DNA of 64,000 nucleotides from Limnochordaceae bacterium. Lineage in GTDB: Bacteria; Bacillota; Limnochordia; Limnochordales; DUMU01. The DNA lies in the NCBI GenBank assembly GCA_014896305.1, contig JADBKQ010000008.1, forward strand, positions 112,093 to 176,092, in the 5' to 3' direction. The notes beneath the pieces were generated by a model. The model did not search any database and was not told where the DNA came from. It worked only from the letters and a program-made list of their open reading frames with translations. A program made the position numbers and the translations under genes. Positions within the stretch are counted from its first letter, which is position 1; each line of letters starts with the position of its first letter. This document shows positions 9,586-21,002 of this stretch, piece after piece.

Positions 9586-10413
9586 CTACTTCCTGCGCCG
9601 CACGATGAACCGATCCGACGGCTTCTTGGGCTTACGCGTCTTATATCCCAGCGTAGGCTGGCCCCAAGGACTCAGCGGTCCAGGATGGCCCACCGGTGCC
9701 TTACCTTCACCACCGCCATGCGGGTGGTCCACCGGGTTCATCACCGCCCCGCGAACATGCGGACGGCGTCCCAAATAGCGCTTGCGCCCGGCTTTGCCCA
9801 GGCTCACGTTCTCGTGATCCAGGTTTCCCACCTGGCCGATGGTGGCCCGGCAGGTCTCCTGAACCATACGGAACTCCCCTGAAGGCAGGCGCAAAGTGGC
9901 GTACCCGCCCTCCTTCGCCATGAGCTGCGCCCCGGCACCCGCTGCCCGGACCAGCTGACCCCCTTTGCCCGGGTACAACTCCACGTTGTGTACCGTCGTC
10001 CCCACGGGGATCGCGCTCAGGGGCAGGCAGTTACCCGGTTTGATATCGACCTCGGGGCCGCTGGCCACCGTCGCTCCCACGGCGAGCCCTTCAGGCGCCA
10101 GGATATAGCGCTTCTCACCGTCCACGTAGTGCAGCAGCGCGATGCGGGCGGACCGGTTTGGGTCGTACTCGATCGCCGCCACTTTAGCAGGTACGCCATC
10201 CTTCCGCCGTTTGAAATCGATCAGGCGGTAGTGCCGTTTCGCACCGCCTCCACGAAACCGGAGGGTGATCCGCCCTTGTGCGTTCCGCCCACCGGTCCGC
10301 GTCTTGTGCTCCAACAACCGCTTCTCCGGCCGCTTTTTCGTGATCTCCTCAAAGGTAGAGACGGTCATGCCTCGCCGCCCGGGCGAGGTCGGCCGGTAGC
10401 TCTTGATCGGCAT
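9586..10413 (-). CDS. rplB: 50S ribosomal protein L2
   Basis: 275-residue core protein of the peptidyl-transferase region. The N-terminal part ([20 protein letters not shown], then [16 protein letters not shown]) and the C-terminal signature [19 protein letters not shown] containing the conserved histidine are intact. ATG start at 10411-10413. Confidence 0.98.
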   Translation of the reverse strand: MPIKSYRPTSPGRRGMTVSTFEEITKKRPEKRLLEHKTRTGGRNAQGRITLRFRGGGAKRHYRLIDFKRRKDGVPAKVAAIEYDPNRSARIALLHYVDGEKRYILAPEGLAVGATVASGPEVDIKPGNCLPLSAIPVGTTVHNVELYPGKGGQLVRAAGAGAQLMAKEGGYATLRLPSGEFRMVQETCRATIGQVGNLDHENVSLGKAGRKRYLGRRPHVRGAVMNPVDHPHGGGEGKAPVGHPGPLSPWGQPTLGYKTRKPKKPSDRFIVRRRK

Positions 10414-10451
10414 CCTCGTAACCTCCCCTCGTCAGCTCCCTGCGTGCTGCG

Positions 10452-10739
10452 CTACACTCCCTCGATCCCTTCGATGCGCTCGCCCGCTTTGAGAGTGACG
10501 ATCGCCTTCTTCCAATCCGGCCGTTTTCCCACGAACCGCCCCACCCGTCGTCTCTTCCCGCGCACGTTGAGCGTGTTGACTGCGACCACGTGCACCTTGA
10601 AGAGCGCTTCAACGGCCCGCCGGATATCGATCTTGGTGGCATCGCGGTGCACTTCGAATGAGTACTGGTTATGCTCCGTCATCAGCCGGTGGCTCTTCTC
10701 CGTGATCAGCGGACGAATCACAATTTCCTGTGGAGTCAC
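10452..10739 (-). CDS. rplW: 50S ribosomal protein L23
   Basis: 95-residue exit-tunnel protein that docks trigger factor and SRP. It reads [20 protein letters not shown] and continues through [20 protein letters not shown] to a basic C-terminus. GTG start at 10737-10739 overlaps the rplD stop as GTGA, so the two are coupled. Confidence 0.97.
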   Translation of the reverse strand: MTPQEIVIRPLITEKSHRLMTEHNQYSFEVHRDATKIDIRRAVEALFKVHVVAVNTLNVRGKRRRVGRFVGKRPDWKKAIVTLKAGERIEGIEGV

Positions 10740-11371
10740 TTGCCCAGCACCTCCTCGATGCGGGCCAGAGTGGCCTTGGGCAGCACTACCCGCGGATGTC
10801 CCACCACGTCGTACACGTTCAGGTCCTGAGGACGCAGCACGCCTACTCCCGGTAGGTTCCGGGCGGACAGCCGTATGGCCCGGTCGACCGCCTCATCGTC
10901 GCCCGGTAACACCACCAGCGCCCGGGGGGTCCCCAGATTCTCCAGAATACGGGCCATGTTTTTGGTTTTGGGCTCGGTCAACCGCAGGTCCTCGACCACC
11001 ACCAACTCGTCGTCCCGTACCTTACCGGACAACGCCGAACGCAAGGCTTGCCGCCGCATCCGTATTGGCAGATCAAATCCATAATCCCGAGGCTTGGGAC
11101 CAAATACGATGCCGCCACCCTTCCAGTGCGGAGCCCGCGTACTACCTTGCCGCGCCCGGCCGGTTCCTTTCTGACGCCAGGGCTTGCGACCGCCACCAGA
11201 AACCTCGCCCCGCGTCTTGGTCGAATGAGTTCCCCGGCGCCGCTTCGCTAAATGGGAGAGGACAGCCTGGTGGATCAACGCCTCATTCACTTCCACGCCA
11301 AAGATCGCGTCCGGCAGCTCCACCTCGCCCACCTGCTGTCCTTCGACGTTCATCACCGGCACCTTAGGCAC
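10736..11371 (-). CDS. rplD: 50S ribosomal protein L4
   Basis: 211-residue tunnel protein, usual autoregulator of S10 operons. The tunnel-loop region shows [20 protein letters not shown] followed by [20 protein letters not shown] and the hydrophobic [23 protein letters not shown] start at 11369-11371, overlapping the rplC stop by 8 nt. Confidence 0.97.
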   Translation of the reverse strand: MPKVPVMNVEGQQVGEVELPDAIFGVEVNEALIHQAVLSHLAKRRRGTHSTKTRGEVSGGGRKPWRQKGTGRARQGSTRAPHWKGGGIVFGPKPRDYGFDLPIRMRRQALRSALSGKVRDDELVVVEDLRLTEPKTKNMARILENLGTPRALVVLPGDDEAVDRAIRLSARNLPGVGVLRPQDLNVYDVVGHPRVVLPKATLARIEEVLGK

Positions 11372-12020
11372 TTCGCCGTCCCCCCTTCAACGTACGCCGG
11401 ATCAACACCAACCCGTTGCGCGGCCCGGGTACAGCCCCCCGCACCAGCACCAGGTTCGCCTCTGCATCGACCCGCACGACCTCCATGTTGAGAACCGTCG
11501 CTTGCCGGCCGCCCATCCGGCCCGGCATCTTCTTCCCCGGCAGCACCCGCTGGGGCGCTGTCGCCCCCAACGTGCCCACCCGGCGGTGATACATCGACCC
11601 GTGGCTCATTGGCCCACGCCGGTTGCCAAAGCGCTTGATCACGCCAGCAAATCCCTTGCCCTTTGAACGGGCGATCACATCCACCCGTTCCCCAGGGGAA
11701 AACAGATCTGCTTTCAGTTCCTGCCCCACCTGCACCGCGGCGGCAGCCTCAGGATCCCAACGAATCTCCCGCAGCCACCGCACCGGCTTCACCTGGGCCC
11801 GGGCAAAGTGTCCCCGCCTTGGCTTATTGACCAGCCGCTCCCGGATCGCTCCAAAGCCGAGTTGCAGAGCGGAGTATCCATCCTTTTCCACAGTTTTCTT
11901 CTGAACTACCGGGCAAGGCCCCACCTCGAGTACGGTCACAGGAATCCACTCGCCTTGCTCGCCAAAGACCTGGGTCATGCCCACCTTGCGGCCCAATAGC
12001 CCTGCGGTCGCCTTGGCCAC
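11364..12020 (-). CDS. rplC: 50S ribosomal protein L3
   Basis: 218-residue assembly-initiating protein with an extension reaching the peptidyl-transferase centre. It shows [20 protein letters not shown], the L3 signature around [20 protein letters not shown], and [23 protein letters not shown] start at 12018-12020. rpsJ lies 53 nt upstream. Confidence 0.97.
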   Translation of the reverse strand: MAKATAGLLGRKVGMTQVFGEQGEWIPVTVLEVGPCPVVQKKTVEKDGYSALQLGFGAIRERLVNKPRRGHFARAQVKPVRWLREIRWDPEAAAAVQVGQELKADLFSPGERVDVIARSKGKGFAGVIKRFGNRRGPMSHGSMYHRRVGTLGATAPQRVLPGKKMPGRMGGRQATVLNMEVVRVDAEANLVLVRGAVPGPRNGLVLIRRTLKGGRRSA

Positions 12021-12073
12021 ACCCAGTCCCCCTCTCTAGCCGCGGCCCGAAACCGCTCCGTCCCGGCCACAGA

Positions 12074-12379
12074 CTACTTGATCTCAATGTCCACACCTGA
12101 AGGCAGATCCAATCGCATCAACGCATCGACCGTCTTCGCCGTCGGTTCCAAGATGTCGATCAACCGCTTATGGGTCCGCACTTCAAACTGCTCACGCGAA
12201 TCCTTATCAATATGTGGTGAACGCAACACCGTAAAAACACTCTTCTCCGTCGGTAGAGGGATCGGCCCCGCTACCGCTGCCCCCGTCCGCTTGGCTGCCT
12301 CGACGATCTTCTGGGCAGACGCATCCAGCAACCGGTGATCGAAGCCACGCAGACGGATGCGGATCTTCTGTCCTGCCAT
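12074..12379 (-). CDS. rpsJ: 30S ribosomal protein S10
   Basis: 101-residue S10/NusE, which also joins NusB in antitermination complexes. The sequence [20 protein letters not shown], the loop [20 protein letters not shown] and [20 protein letters not shown] are canonical. ATG start at 12377-12379. It heads the S10 block and is separated from tuf by 84 nt holding a strong hairpin. Confidence 0.98.
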   Translation of the reverse strand: MAGQKIRIRLRGFDHRLLDASAQKIVEAAKRTGAAVAGPIPLPTEKSVFTVLRSPHIDKDSREQFEVRTHKRLIDILEPTAKTVDALMRLDLPSGVDIEIK

Positions 12380-12417
12380 TACGCCCCTCCTTCCCCACCA
12401 CCGGGTGAACAGGCGCA

Positions 12418-12448
12418 GGGGGACGGTAGCCGTTCGGGTCCGTCCCCC
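12418..12448 (-). terminator. GC-rich hairpin between tuf and rpsJ
   Basis: A perfect 9-bp stem (GGGGGACGG paired with CCGTCCCCC) encloses a 13-nt loop in the 84-nt space between the tuf stop and the rpsJ start. No U-run follows on the minus strand, so it is more likely a partial terminator, attenuator or mRNA-processing/stability structure than a full intrinsic terminator. Confidence 0.5.
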
Positions 12449-12463
12449 GCTGCCCTGTCGACA

Positions 12464-13663
12464 TCACGCAAGGATCTTCGTTACGACGCCAGCCCCCACC
12501 GTATGGCCGCCCTCACGAATAGCGAAGCGCAATCCCTCTTCCATGGCGACAGGGGTGATCAACTCGCCGACGATCTGCACCCGGTCGCCCGGCATCACCA
12601 TTTCAGTTCCCTCCGGCAATTCCACTACGCCCGTCACATCGGTCGTACGGAAATAGAACTGCGGACGGTAACCGTTGAAGAACGGCGTATGACGACCGCC
12701 CTCTTCCTTGGTCAATACGTAGACCTGGCCCTGGAACTTAGTATGCGGCGTGATGGAACCGGGCTTGGCCAAAACCTGACCCCGCTCGACATCCTCCCGG
12801 TTGATCCCCCGCAGCAGGACACCGATGTTGTCTCCGGCCTCGGCCACATCCAGTACCTTGCGGAACATCTCCACGCCCGTCGCCACGGTCTTGCGAGGTT
12901 CAGGCCGCAGACCGACGATTTCCAACTCGTCGCCCAGCTTCACCTGCCCGCGCTCCACTCTTCCAGTGGCCACGGTGCCGCGCCCTGTAATCGTGAACAC
13001 ATCCTCCACCGGCATCAGGAACGGCTTGTCGACGTCGCGCTTGGGGGTGGGGATATAACTATCCACGGCATCCAGCAACTTGAAGATCGCCTGGCACCAC
13101 TGGCAGGTGCCGCACCCGCCGCACTCGAGCACCTTCAAGGCAGAGCCGACGATGATCGGGATCTCATCGCCAGGGAACTCCTGCTTGGTAAGCAACTCCC
13201 GGACTTCCATCTCCACCAACTCGATCAGTTCGGGGTCATCCACCATGTCGGCCTTGTTCAGGAAGACTACAATCGCCGGTACACCTACCTGCCGGGCCAA
13301 CAGGATGTGCTCGCGTGTCTGCGGCATAGGACCGTCGGCGGCAGAGACCACTAGAATGGCTCCGTCCATCTGGGCCGCACCGGTAATCATGTTCTTGATG
13401 TAGTCGGCGTGGCCCGGGCAGTCCACGTGGGCGTAGTGACGGTGGTCCGTCTCATATTCCACGTGTGCCGTGTTGATCGTGATCCCGCGGGCCTTCTCCT
13501 CCGGTGCCGAGTCGATCTGATCGTACGCCTTGTACTGCGCCAATCCCTTCTTCGAAAGCAGCAGGGTGATGGCGGCCGTCAATGTGGTCTTGCCATGGTC
13601 CACATGCCCGATCGTTCCGATGTTGACATGCGGCTTGGTCCGTACAAACTTCTGCTTTGCCAT
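12464..13663 (-). CDS. tuf: Elongation factor Tu
   Basis: 399-residue GTPase delivering aminoacyl-tRNA. G1 is [15 protein letters not shown]3 is [16 protein letters not shown]4 is NKADM and G5 is GSALK; domains II and III follow ([29 protein letters not shown]). An unusual feature is a cysteine-rich CxxCxxCxxC motif just after G5 at C181, C184, C187 and C190, in the G-domain helix where most bacterial EF-Tu proteins have charged residues. ATG start at 13661-13663. It follows fusA in the str operon, and only one copy is seen. Confidence 0.98.
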   Translation of the reverse strand: MAKQKFVRTKPHVNIGTIGHVDHGKTTLTAAITLLLSKKGLAQYKAYDQIDSAPEEKARGITINTAHVEYETDHRHYAHVDCPGHADYIKNMITGAAQMDGAILVVSAADGPMPQTREHILLARQVGVPAIVVFLNKADMVDDPELIELVEMEVRELLTKQEFPGDEIPIIVGSALKVLECGGCGTCQWCQAIFKLLDAVDSYIPTPKRDVDKPFLMPVEDVFTITGRGTVATGRVERGQVKLGDELEIVGLRPEPRKTVATGVEMFRKVLDVAEAGDNIGVLLRGINREDVERGQVLAKPGSITPHTKFQGQVYVLTKEEGGRHTPFFNGYRPQFYFRTTDVTGVVELPEGTEMVMPGDRVQIVGELITPVAMEEGLRFAIREGGHTVGAGVVTKILA

Positions 13664-13723
13664 TTCCGATAAGCCTCCCTCAATCAGCGCCTACCCAACT
13701 CCCCAACCTTCGCGTCCCCCGCC

Positions 13724-15796
13724 TCATGAGTGCGCAGCCAAAACCTCCTGTGCGACGCTAGACGGCACCTCCTCGTACCGGCTGAACTCCATGGTGTAGG
13801 TCGCGCGTCCCTGCGTCATCGAGCGCAGATCCGTCGCATAGCCGAACATGCTGGCCAGGGGCACCTGCGCCCTTACTACCTGGGCGTTTCCGCGACGGTC
13901 CATCCCCTCAATGTGGCCACGACGGGAGTTGAGGTCTCCCATGACGTCCCCAAGAAACTCCTCGGGAGTCACGACCTCCACCATCATGATCGGTTCGAGC
14001 AAGACCGGGTTAGCCTGCCGGACGGCCTCCCGGAACCCCATCGACCCGGCGATCTTGAAGGCCATTTCCGACGAGTCGACCTCGTGATACGACCCGTCCA
14101 CCAACGTCACCCGCAGGTCGACCATGGGATAGCCAGCCAGCACGCCGGTGTTGGCCGCCTCGCGCACTCCGGCTTCCACCGCTGGGATGTACTCCTTCGG
14201 CACGACGCCACCCACGATCTTGTTGACGAACTCGATCCCCGAAGCGGGTGGCAACGGCTCGACCTCGAGCCACACGTCTCCGTACTGGCCGCGTCCACCG
14301 GTTTGACGGATGAACCGCCCCTCTGCTTTGGCGGCTTTGCGGATCGTCTCCCGATAAGCCACCTGGGGCTTGCCCACCGTCGCCTCCACCTTAAACTCCC
14401 GCATCAAACGGTCCACAATGATCTCCAGATGCAACTCTCCCATGCCACCAATGACCGTTTGACCGGTCTCCTCGTCCTGGCGAACCCGGAACGTCGGGTC
14501 CTCCTCGGCCAGGCGCTGCAGTCCAACGGCCAGCTTGTCCTGATCCGCCTTGCTCTTGGGCTCGATGGCCTCGTAGATGACGGGCTCCGGGAAGCGCAGG
14601 CGCTCCAGGACAATGGGATGATTCTCATCGCACAACGTGTCGCCGGTCGTGGTATCCTTCCAGCCAACTGCGGCCACGATGTCGCCTGCCCGCACCTCTT
14701 CCACGTCTTCGCGATGGTTGGCATGCATGCGCACCAACCGGCCTACCCGTTCCCGCCGATCCTTGGAGGCGTTGTAGACATACGATCCAGCGGTCAAGAC
14801 CCCCGAGTACACCCGGAAATAACAGAGCTTACCCACGTACGGATCGGTCTGGATCTTGAACGCCAACCCGCAGAAAGGTTCGTCATCACTGGAATGCCGG
14901 ACGGCCTCCTCCTCGGTACGCGGGTTGACCCCTTTCGTCGGAGGAAGATCCAGCGGGCTGGGCAGGTACGCAACAATGGCGTCCAGCAGCAGCTGCACAC
15001 CTTTGTTCTTGAACGACGATCCGCACAACACCGGTACCAGCTTCCCGGCGATGGTGGCCCGCCGCAACGCCTGCCGCAGTTGCTCCGGGCTGATGGTCTC
15101 GCCATCCAGATACTTGGCCATCAGATCGTCGTCGGTCGCCACTATCTCCTCGACCAGATGGGCATGAGCTGCCTCTGCCGCCTCGCGGTACTCCTCCGGT
15201 ATCTCTTCCTGATCTACCCGAGTTCCCAGATCATCGAGATAGAAGTACGCCTTCTGTTCGATCAAATCGATGATCCCACGGAAGCTGTCCTCTGCTCCTA
15301 CCGGCATCTGCACCGGGAGCGGATAGGCGCCGAGCCGCTGCCGGATCTGGTGCACCACAGAATCGAAGTTCGCACCCACCCGGTCCATCTTGTTGACGTA
15401 AGCGATCCGCGGGACGGAATACTTATCCGCTTGCCGCCAGACCGTCTCCGACTGTGGTTCGACTCCTCCCACTGCACAGAAGACCGCCACTGCACCGTCG
15501 AGGACACGCAGCGACCGTTCCACCTCTACCGTAAAGTCCACATGTCCGGGTGTGTCGATAATGTTAATGACATGATCCGCCCACCGGCACGTGGTGGCCG
15601 CCGACGTGATCGTGATGCCCCGCTCCCGCTCCTGTACCATCCAGTCCATGGTGGCGGCCCCTTCATCGACCTCACCGATCCTGTGCACCCGCCCGGTGTA
15701 GTAGAGTATCCGCTCCGTGGTGGTGGTTTTGCCGGCGTCGATGTGGGCCATGATCCCGATGTTGCGCACCCGTTCGAGTGGAATTGTGCGAGCCAC
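13724..15796 (-). CDS. fusA: Elongation factor G
   Basis: 690-residue translocation GTPase with all five domains. G1 is [15 protein letters not shown]3 is DTPGHVDF, G4 is NKMD, and the domain IV/V region includes [17 protein letters not shown] and [21 protein letters not shown] place the start at GTG 15794-15796 ([16 protein letters not shown]), directly after GGAGGGGGGAGC. An in-frame start 60 nt upstream would put that ribosome site inside the coding region. rpsG ends 60 nt upstream. Confidence 0.97.
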   Translation of the reverse strand: MARTIPLERVRNIGIMAHIDAGKTTTTERILYYTGRVHRIGEVDEGAATMDWMVQERERGITITSAATTCRWADHVINIIDTPGHVDFTVEVERSLRVLDGAVAVFCAVGGVEPQSETVWRQADKYSVPRIAYVNKMDRVGANFDSVVHQIRQRLGAYPLPVQMPVGAEDSFRGIIDLIEQKAYFYLDDLGTRVDQEEIPEEYREAAEAAHAHLVEEIVATDDDLMAKYLDGETISPEQLRQALRRATIAGKLVPVLCGSSFKNKGVQLLLDAIVAYLPSPLDLPPTKGVNPRTEEEAVRHSSDDEPFCGLAFKIQTDPYVGKLCYFRVYSGVLTAGSYVYNASKDRRERVGRLVRMHANHREDVEEVRAGDIVAAVGWKDTTTGDTLCDENHPIVLERLRFPEPVIYEAIEPKSKADQDKLAVGLQRLAEEDPTFRVRQDEETGQTVIGGMGELHLEIIVDRLMREFKVEATVGKPQVAYRETIRKAAKAEGRFIRQTGGRGQYGDVWLEVEPLPPASGIEFVNKIVGGVVPKEYIPAVEAGVREAANTGVLAGYPMVDLRVTLVDGSYHEVDSSEMAFKIAGSMGFREAVRQANPVLLEPIMMVEVVTPEEFLGDVMGDLNSRRGHIEGMDRRGNAQVVRAQVPLASMFGYATDLRSMTQGRATYTMEFSRYEEVPSSVAQEVLAAHS

Positions 15797-15856
15797 TGCG
15801 CTCCCCCCTTCCAAATTCGAACTCACCGACCCCAAAGATGTCCCACCCTGCTTCAT

Positions 15857-16330
15857 TTACCAGCGATAGTGTGCAAACGCACGGTTGGCTTCCGCCATGC
15901 GGTGCGTGTCTTCCCGCTTCTTCACCGCACCACCCTGTCCAGCCATGGCGTCCAGGATCTCAGCTGCAAGCTTGTCAGCCATGACCCTCTGATCTCCACG
16001 CTGCCGGGCGTATCCGACCAGCCAGCGCAAACCAAGAGACTGCCGCCGCTCGGGACGAACTTCCATAGGAACCTGGTAGGTTGCACCACCAACACGCCGG
16101 GGACGAACCTCCAGCACCGGCATGATGTTTTTGAGCGCTTCCTCCAGAGCCTCCAGGCCGCTCTTGCCGCTCTTGTCCGCCACTTGCTGCAGAGCCGAGT
16201 AAACGATCCGTTGCGCCAGACTCCGCTTGCCGTCCTTCATCACCACGTTGATCAACGAGGTTACCAGCGGACTCCCGTAAACCGCATCCGGTGGAACCGG
16301 TCGCCGTGGTACTGCTCCACGCCTAGGCAC
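15857..16330 (-). CDS. rpsG: 30S ribosomal protein S7
   Basis: 157-residue head protein binding the 3' domain of 16S rRNA. It shows the conserved [20 protein letters not shown] and [20 protein letters not shown] blocks and the C-terminal [24 protein letters not shown] start at 16328-16330. It lies between the damaged rpsL and fusA in the normal str order. Confidence 0.97.
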   Translation of the reverse strand: MPRRGAVPRRPVPPDAVYGSPLVTSLINVVMKDGKRSLAQRIVYSALQQVADKSGKSGLEALEEALKNIMPVLEVRPRRVGGATYQVPMEVRPERRQSLGLRWLVGYARQRGDQRVMADKLAAEILDAMAGQGGAVKKREDTHRMAEANRAFAHYRW

Positions 16331-16408
16331 CCGTCTCCCCCCTCCTGTCCAGCTTCACTCCGTTGCCAGCCGCCCTTCCGGGGGCCGCCCGCTCCTACCC
16401 TTACTTTA

Positions 16409-16758
16409 TTACTTCGGCCGTTTCGCCCCGTACTTGCTGCGCCCCTGGCGACGATCGTTTACCCCGGCAGCACGAGGACGACCGAGTGCTCTTGCAGGTT
16501 GTGTCCCTCGCCCGGAATGTAAGCAGTTACCTCGATGCCGTTGGTAAGACGCACGCGAGCAACCTTACGCAAGGCCGAGTTCGGCTTCTTCGGGGTCGTC
16601 GTGGTCACCCTGGTGCAGACCCCGCGTCGTTGCGGAGAGCCCTCCCCGAACCGAACCGTTCCCTTCAACACGTTGCGCACATACCGCAACGCCGGCGCCT
16701 TGGTCTTGCTCGTTACCTTCTTGCGCTCTTTGCGTACTAACTGGTTAATGGTCGGCAT
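16409..16758 (-). pseudogene. rpsL: 30S ribosomal protein S12, internal deletion and frameshift
   Basis: S12 is the essential decoding-centre protein, normally about 123-140 residues. The ATG at 16756-16758 opens a normal N-terminus ([15 protein letters not shown]) including the [18 protein letters not shown] block with the streptomycin-site Lys. The frame ends prematurely at the TAA at 16459-16461 after [14 protein letters not shown], giving only 99 residues. The true C-terminus is present in another frame just downstream ([18 protein letters not shown], stop at 16409-16411). The missing piece is the segment equivalent to IRGGRVKDLPGVRYHIVRG plus a few residues. The junction lies near 16471/16472, and alignment to canonical S12 implies about 64 nt lost. 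Because the organism needs S12, I favour a sequencing/assembly deletion, or a second intact copy elsewhere. The gene itself and its place between L7Ae and rpsG are certain. Confidence 0.9.
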
Positions 16759-16775
16759 CCCTTCGCCCCCTTCCC

Positions 16776-17036
16776 TCACCCAGCCAGATTCCCCTCAGCC
16801 AGGACCGCCGCCGCTGCCGCCCCTACGGCGATTCCGCAGGCAGCGCCGAGCCTTGCCATGCTCTCTACTTCGATCACGGGCACTGCTTTCACCTGGCATG
16901 CTTGAAGGAGAGGGCGCACGATTCGCTGCTCCGCATCCTTCGCCACATAGACCCGAATGGCCCGGCCGCTTTGTACTGCACGCAGAGCTTGCTTCACCCC
17001 CACGGCCCGATGTGGGGTCTGGCCCAACTCCTCCAA
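16776..17036 (-). CDS. L7Ae/L30e-family ribosomal protein (YbxF-like)
   Basis: 86-residue kink-turn RNA-binding protein of the L7Ae/L30e/YbxF family, commonly encoded between rpoC and rpsL in Firmicutes. Family features are the central [19 protein letters not shown] and the later [20 protein letters not shown]. The best start is TTG at 17034-17036 ([20 protein letters not shown]). It is the first gene after the promoter at 17165-17193 and lies 17 nt before rpsL. Its exact cellular role is not established. Confidence 0.85.
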   Translation of the reverse strand: MEELGQTPHRAVGVKQALRAVQSGRAIRVYVAKDAEQRIVRPLLQACQVKAVPVIEVESMARLGAACGIAVGAAAAAVLAEGNLAG

Positions 17037-17164
17037 CCCTGTTCCCTCCGTTTGCCGGGCTTAACCAGCACCCTGACAGGCCGCCACGGTACCGGTCATA
17101 GTTCCAGCCGGGCCGGTAGGCCGTCCACGCTTGCCCGGCGACGGAAAGTGACACACACCCGGAC

Positions 17165-17193
17165 AGTATAATGTCCATGATCTAGGCTGTCAA
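17165..17193 (-). promoter_or_regulatory. Promoter of the L7Ae-rpsL-rpsG-fusA-tuf operon
   Basis: On the minus strand TTGACA (17188-17193), a 17-nt spacer and TATACT (17165-17170) form a near-consensus sigma-A promoter. The predicted transcript would have a 5' leader of about 120 nt before the L7Ae start. Confidence 0.85.
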
Positions 17194-17200
17194 GTTCAGC

Positions 17201-17231
17201 AGACGCACCGGCAGCCATCTCCGGTGCGTCT
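17201..17231 (-). terminator. Hairpin after rpoC
   Basis: A perfect 11-bp inverted repeat (AGACGCACCGG/CCGGTGCGTCT, 9-nt loop) lies about 55 nt after the rpoC stop and just before the next promoter. No U-tract follows on the minus strand, so termination there may need Rho or be incomplete. Confidence 0.55.
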
Positions 17232-17284
17232 GCCCTCGTTCACCGTGGCCAGTACGGCAGCCATGGTGAACTCAACATCCAGCG

Positions 17285-20200
17285 TTACTGGTTCTCGTCC
17301 GCCCCCGCGGGCGTTGACTGTCCTCGACCGGCTGCTGCCGCCGGGGCGGCCGTCGTCTGCTGTTTCTCGGCCGGCTCGCCGTTGTTCCCTATATTGGCCA
17401 ACGTCTCGGGGCCGAACAGCTCCGCCGCGCCAGGACCCGCTACCGGCAGCTCTTGCGCCTCTGCTTCGGACGGCACGTAAGTCGGCTCGGCGCCCTCCGC
17501 CGCGTACACCCGGATGTTGCGGTGCCGCGCCATCCCTGTGCCAGCCGGGATCAGCTTGCCAATGATGACGTTCTCCTTAAGGCCCAGCAACGGATCGGTA
17601 CGGCCACGGATCGCGGCATCCGTCAACACCCGTGCCGTCTCTTGGAACGAGGCGGCTGACAGGAAGCTGTCCGTCGCCAGCGAGGCCTTGGTGATGCCCA
17701 GCAGCACCCGGTGACCTTCCGCCGGCTGCCGACCTGCCTTCTTGGCCGCCTCGTTGGCCTCCTCGAACTCGAACAGGTCGACCATGCTGCCAGGCAGCAG
17801 CTCCGTCTCGCCTGCATCATCCACTTTCACCTTGCGCATCATCTGGCGCACAATCACTTCCACGTGCTTGTCGTTGATGTCCACGCCCTGGCTCCGGTAG
17901 ACTTCCTGAACCTCTTGGACCAGGTACATTTGGACAGCCTCAACGCCCTTGATACGCAAGATGTCGGCGGGATAGATCGGTCCATCCGTGATCGCGTCGC
18001 CCGCCTCCACATGCTGGCCATCCTGCACCCGCAAGCGGGCGCCGAAGCTGATGGGGTAGCTCTTGCTTTCAAGCTCCTCGTCAGGAATGATGGTCACCTT
18101 GCGCAAGCCTTTCTCTTCCTCGAGGCGGACCGTCCCTGCATATTCCGCCACCAGAGCCTGTCCCTTGGGCCGGCGGGCCTCGAACAGCTCCTCCACCCGA
18201 GGCAGACCGGCGGTGATGTCTTCTTGGGCTACACCGCCCGTGTGGAACGTCCGCATGGTTAGCTGCGTGCCAGGTTCACCGATGGACTGAGCGGCAATGG
18301 TACCGACGGCCTCACCCACCTCAACCATGGTCCCCGTGGCCAGGTTCCGGCCGTAGCAATGCGCGCAGACCCCATAGCGGGAACGGCAGGCCAGCACCGA
18401 GCGGACCAATACTTCCTGGATCCCTGCGTCGGCAATCTGAGCTGCCTTGTTTTCGTCAATCATCTCGCCGGCGGAGACGATTACTTCGCCCGTGTCCGGA
18501 CGCACCACGTCCGCCGCAGCCACGCGGCCGGTGATCCGTTCCTGCAGAGACTCGATCACTTCACCGCCGATATCCACCAGGGCCCGCATGTGCACTCCTT
18601 CGTGGGTGCCGCAATCGTCCTCCCGGACGATCACGTCCTGGGCCACATCCACCAGGCGGCGGGTCAGATAGCCCGAGTCCGCCGTCCGCAAGGCCGTGTC
18701 CGCCAACCCCTTGCGCGTTCCGTGGGTGGAGATGAAGTACTCCAACACGGTCAATCCCTCACGGAAGTTGGCCGTGATGGGAATCTCGATGGTCCGTCCG
18801 GTCGGGTCGGCGACCAACCCGCGCATACCCGCCATCTGCGACAACTGCGACCAGTTGCCCCGGGCCCCCGAATTCACCATCATGAACACCGGGTTGAAGG
18901 GATCCATCTTGCTTTGCAACGTCTTGGTCACATCGTCCTTGGCTTTGCTCCAAACATCGCAGATCTGCTGGTAGCGTTCCTCGCTCGACAACAAACCCAG
19001 CCGGTGCTGCCGTTCGATGGCCGCCACCCTGCTCTCGGCCTCATCGATGATCTGCTGCTTCTCCTGGGGGATTTGTAGATCCCACACCGAAACGGTCGTG
19101 CCCGAGCGAGTGGCGAAGTGGAAACCCAGGGACTTGATGCGGTCCAGCACCTCCGCCGTCTGCAGGTTGCCATAACGGTGGTAGAGCCGGTCCACTAGTT
19201 TAGAGAGCTCCGTCTTGCCCATGACCTGGTTGATGTACTCCATGTCGGGGGGCAGAATCTCGTTGAAGAAGACCCTCCCGGCGGTTGTATCCAGGTAGCC
19301 TCCACCGACCGTCCGGATGTGGATCATGGCGTGCAAATCGAGGTAACCCAGCTCATAGGCCATGTGAACCTCGTCGGTGTCCACGAAGTACTGGCCTTCC
19401 CCTTTCGCTCCCTGCTTGACGGAGGTCAGATAGTAGCAGCCGATCACCATGTCCTGCGTGGGCACTGCCACCGGTCGACCACTGGCTGGCAGCAAGAGGT
19501 TGTTCGTGGACAGCATCAGAATCCTCGCCTCAGCCTGTGCCTCGGCCGAGAGAGGCACATGCACCGCCATCTGATCGCCGTCGAAGTCAGCATTGTACGC
19601 CTGGCAGACCAGAGGATGGATCTTGATGGCGCGGCCCTCGACCAGCACCGGTTCGAAGGCCTGGATGCCCAGGCGATGCAGCGTAGGCGCACGGTTGAGC
19701 AGGACCGGGTGCTCGTGGATGACCTCCTCGAGCACATCCCAGACCTCGGGCGCCGCCCGTTCCACTTTCTTTTTGGCACTCTTGATGTTGGTCGCCAGCT
19801 TGTGTTCGACCAGTTTCTTCATGACGAAGGGCTTGAACAGCTCCAGGGCCATTTCCTTCGGCAGCCCGCACTGGTGCATCTTCAACTCGGGCCCGACCAC
19901 GATCACAGAGCGGCCCGAGTAGTCCACCCGCTTACCCAGCAGGTTCTGGCGAAACCGTCCCTGCTTCCCTTTGAGCATATCGGAGAGGGATTTGAGCGGG
20001 CGGTTGCCTGGCCCGGTCACCGGCCGTCCTCGCCGGCCGTTGTCGACGAGCGCATCCACCGCTTCTTGCAGCATGCGCTTCTCGTTGCGGACGATAATGT
20101 CCGGCGCCCCCAACTCGAGCAGCCGCTTCAGACGGTTGTTGCGGTTGATCACCCGGCGGTACAGGTCGTTCAAGTCGGAGGTCGCAAAGCGGCCGCCGTC

Positions 20201-20959
20201 TAGCTGTACCATAGGACGAAGTTCAGGAGGAATGACGGGAATCACGTCCAGGATCATCCATTCCGGCCGGTTGCCTGAACGCCGGAAGGCCTCCGCTACC
20301 TCCAGCCGCCGAATGGCGCGCACTTTGCGCTGACCGCTCGTCTCGGCCGCCTCGCGCCGGAGTTCCTCACAAAGCTGGTCCAGGTCGATCTCAGCCAACA
20401 ACGCCTTTACGGCCTCCGCCCCAATGCCTGCACGGAAGGCATCGCCAAAGCGCTCCCGGTAATCCCGATACTCCGCGTCGGTCAGCAACTGGCGCTTGGT
20501 CAGCGGGGTATCTCCGGGATCGAGCACGATGTAGGACGCGAAGTAGATAACTTTCTCCAACGTCCGCGGCGACAGGTCCAGAATCAACCCCATCCGGCTG
20601 GGAATTCCCTTCAAAAACCAGATGTGGGAGACCGGTGCGGCCAGTTCGATATGCCCCATCCGTTCCCGCCGCACCTTGCTCCGGGTCACCTCGACGCCGC
20701 AGCGGTCGCAGACGATGCCCTTGTAGCGGACCCGCTTATACTTGCCGCAATGGCATTCCCAGTCTTTGGTGGGTCCGAAGATCTTCTCGCAGAAGAGACC
20801 TTCCCGCTCGGGCTTGAGCGTACGGTAGTTGATCGTCTCGGGCTTTTTTACCTCGCCGCTCGACCAGGCGCGGATTTGCTCGGGCGAAGCCAATCCAATC
20901 TTGATGGCATCAAAGCTATTGACGTCCAACAAGCTGTCTGCCCCCTTGTCGCTTGGCAT
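17285..20959 (-). CDS. rpoC: RNA polymerase subunit beta'
   Basis: 1224-residue catalytic subunit. The N-terminal zinc ribbon ([20 protein letters not shown]) is intact. The active-site Mg loop is NADFDGDQM, and the bridge-helix/trigger-loop region contains [20 protein letters not shown] and [20 protein letters not shown]. The length is typical of Firmicutes without large lineage inserts. The C-terminal 60 residues are Ala/Pro/Gly-rich and poorly conserved. ATG start at 20957-20959, 43 nt after the rpoB stop. Confidence 0.98.
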   Translation of the reverse strand: MPSDKGADSLLDVNSFDAIKIGLASPEQIRAWSSGEVKKPETINYRTLKPEREGLFCEKIFGPTKDWECHCGKYKRVRYKGIVCDRCGVEVTRSKVRRERMGHIELAAPVSHIWFLKGIPSRMGLILDLSPRTLEKVIYFASYIVLDPGDTPLTKRQLLTDAEYRDYRERFGDAFRAGIGAEAVKALLAEIDLDQLCEELRREAAETSGQRKVRAIRRLEVAEAFRRSGNRPEWMILDVIPVIPPELRPMVQLDGGRFATSDLNDLYRRVINRNNRLKRLLELGAPDIIVRNEKRMLQEAVDALVDNGRRGRPVTGPGNRPLKSLSDMLKGKQGRFRQNLLGKRVDYSGRSVIVVGPELKMHQCGLPKEMALELFKPFVMKKLVEHKLATNIKSAKKKVERAAPEVWDVLEEVIHEHPVLLNRAPTLHRLGIQAFEPVLVEGRAIKIHPLVCQAYNADFDGDQMAVHVPLSAEAQAEARILMLSTNNLLLPASGRPVAVPTQDMVIGCYYLTSVKQGAKGEGQYFVDTDEVHMAYELGYLDLHAMIHIRTVGGGYLDTTAGRVFFNEILPPDMEYINQVMGKTELSKLVDRLYHRYGNLQTAEVLDRIKSLGFHFATRSGTTVSVWDLQIPQEKQQIIDEAESRVAAIERQHRLGLLSSEERYQQICDVWSKAKDDVTKTLQSKMDPFNPVFMMVNSGARGNWSQLSQMAGMRGLVADPTGRTIEIPITANFREGLTVLEYFISTHGTRKGLADTALRTADSGYLTRRLVDVAQDVIVREDDCGTHEGVHMRALVDIGGEVIESLQERITGRVAAADVVRPDTGEVIVSAGEMIDENKAAQIADAGIQEVLVRSVLACRSRYGVCAHCYGRNLATGTMVEVGEAVGTIAAQSIGEPGTQLTMRTFHTGGVAQEDITAGLPRVEELFEARRPKGQALVAEYAGTVRLEEEKGLRKVTIIPDEELESKSYPISFGARLRVQDGQHVEAGDAITDGPIYPADILRIKGVEAVQMYLVQEVQEVYRSQGVDINDKHVEVIVRQMMRKVKVDDAGETELLPGSMVDLFEFEEANEAAKKAGRQPAEGHRVLLGITKASLATDSFLSAASFQETARVLTDAAIRGRTDPLLGLKENVIIGKLIPAGTGMARHRNIRVYAAEGAEPTYVPSEAEAQELPVAGPGAAELFGPETLANIGNNGEPAEKQQTTAAPAAAAGRGQSTPAGADENQ

Positions 20960-21002
20960 GAACTGTCCACGCAGTCATCAACACAGAACGGGGACAGGTC
21001 CG

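Noticed and set aside
9988..11367. A 459-codon plus-strand frame opposite rplB, rplW and rplD.
   Set aside because: It spans three real genes on the other strand and has shadow-type composition (Pro/Arg/Ser-rich).
13730..16522. A 930-codon open frame on the plus strand opposite fusA and rpsG.
   Set aside because: It is antisense to universally conserved genes, has no recognisable domain, and reflects high GC and codon bias of the real strand.
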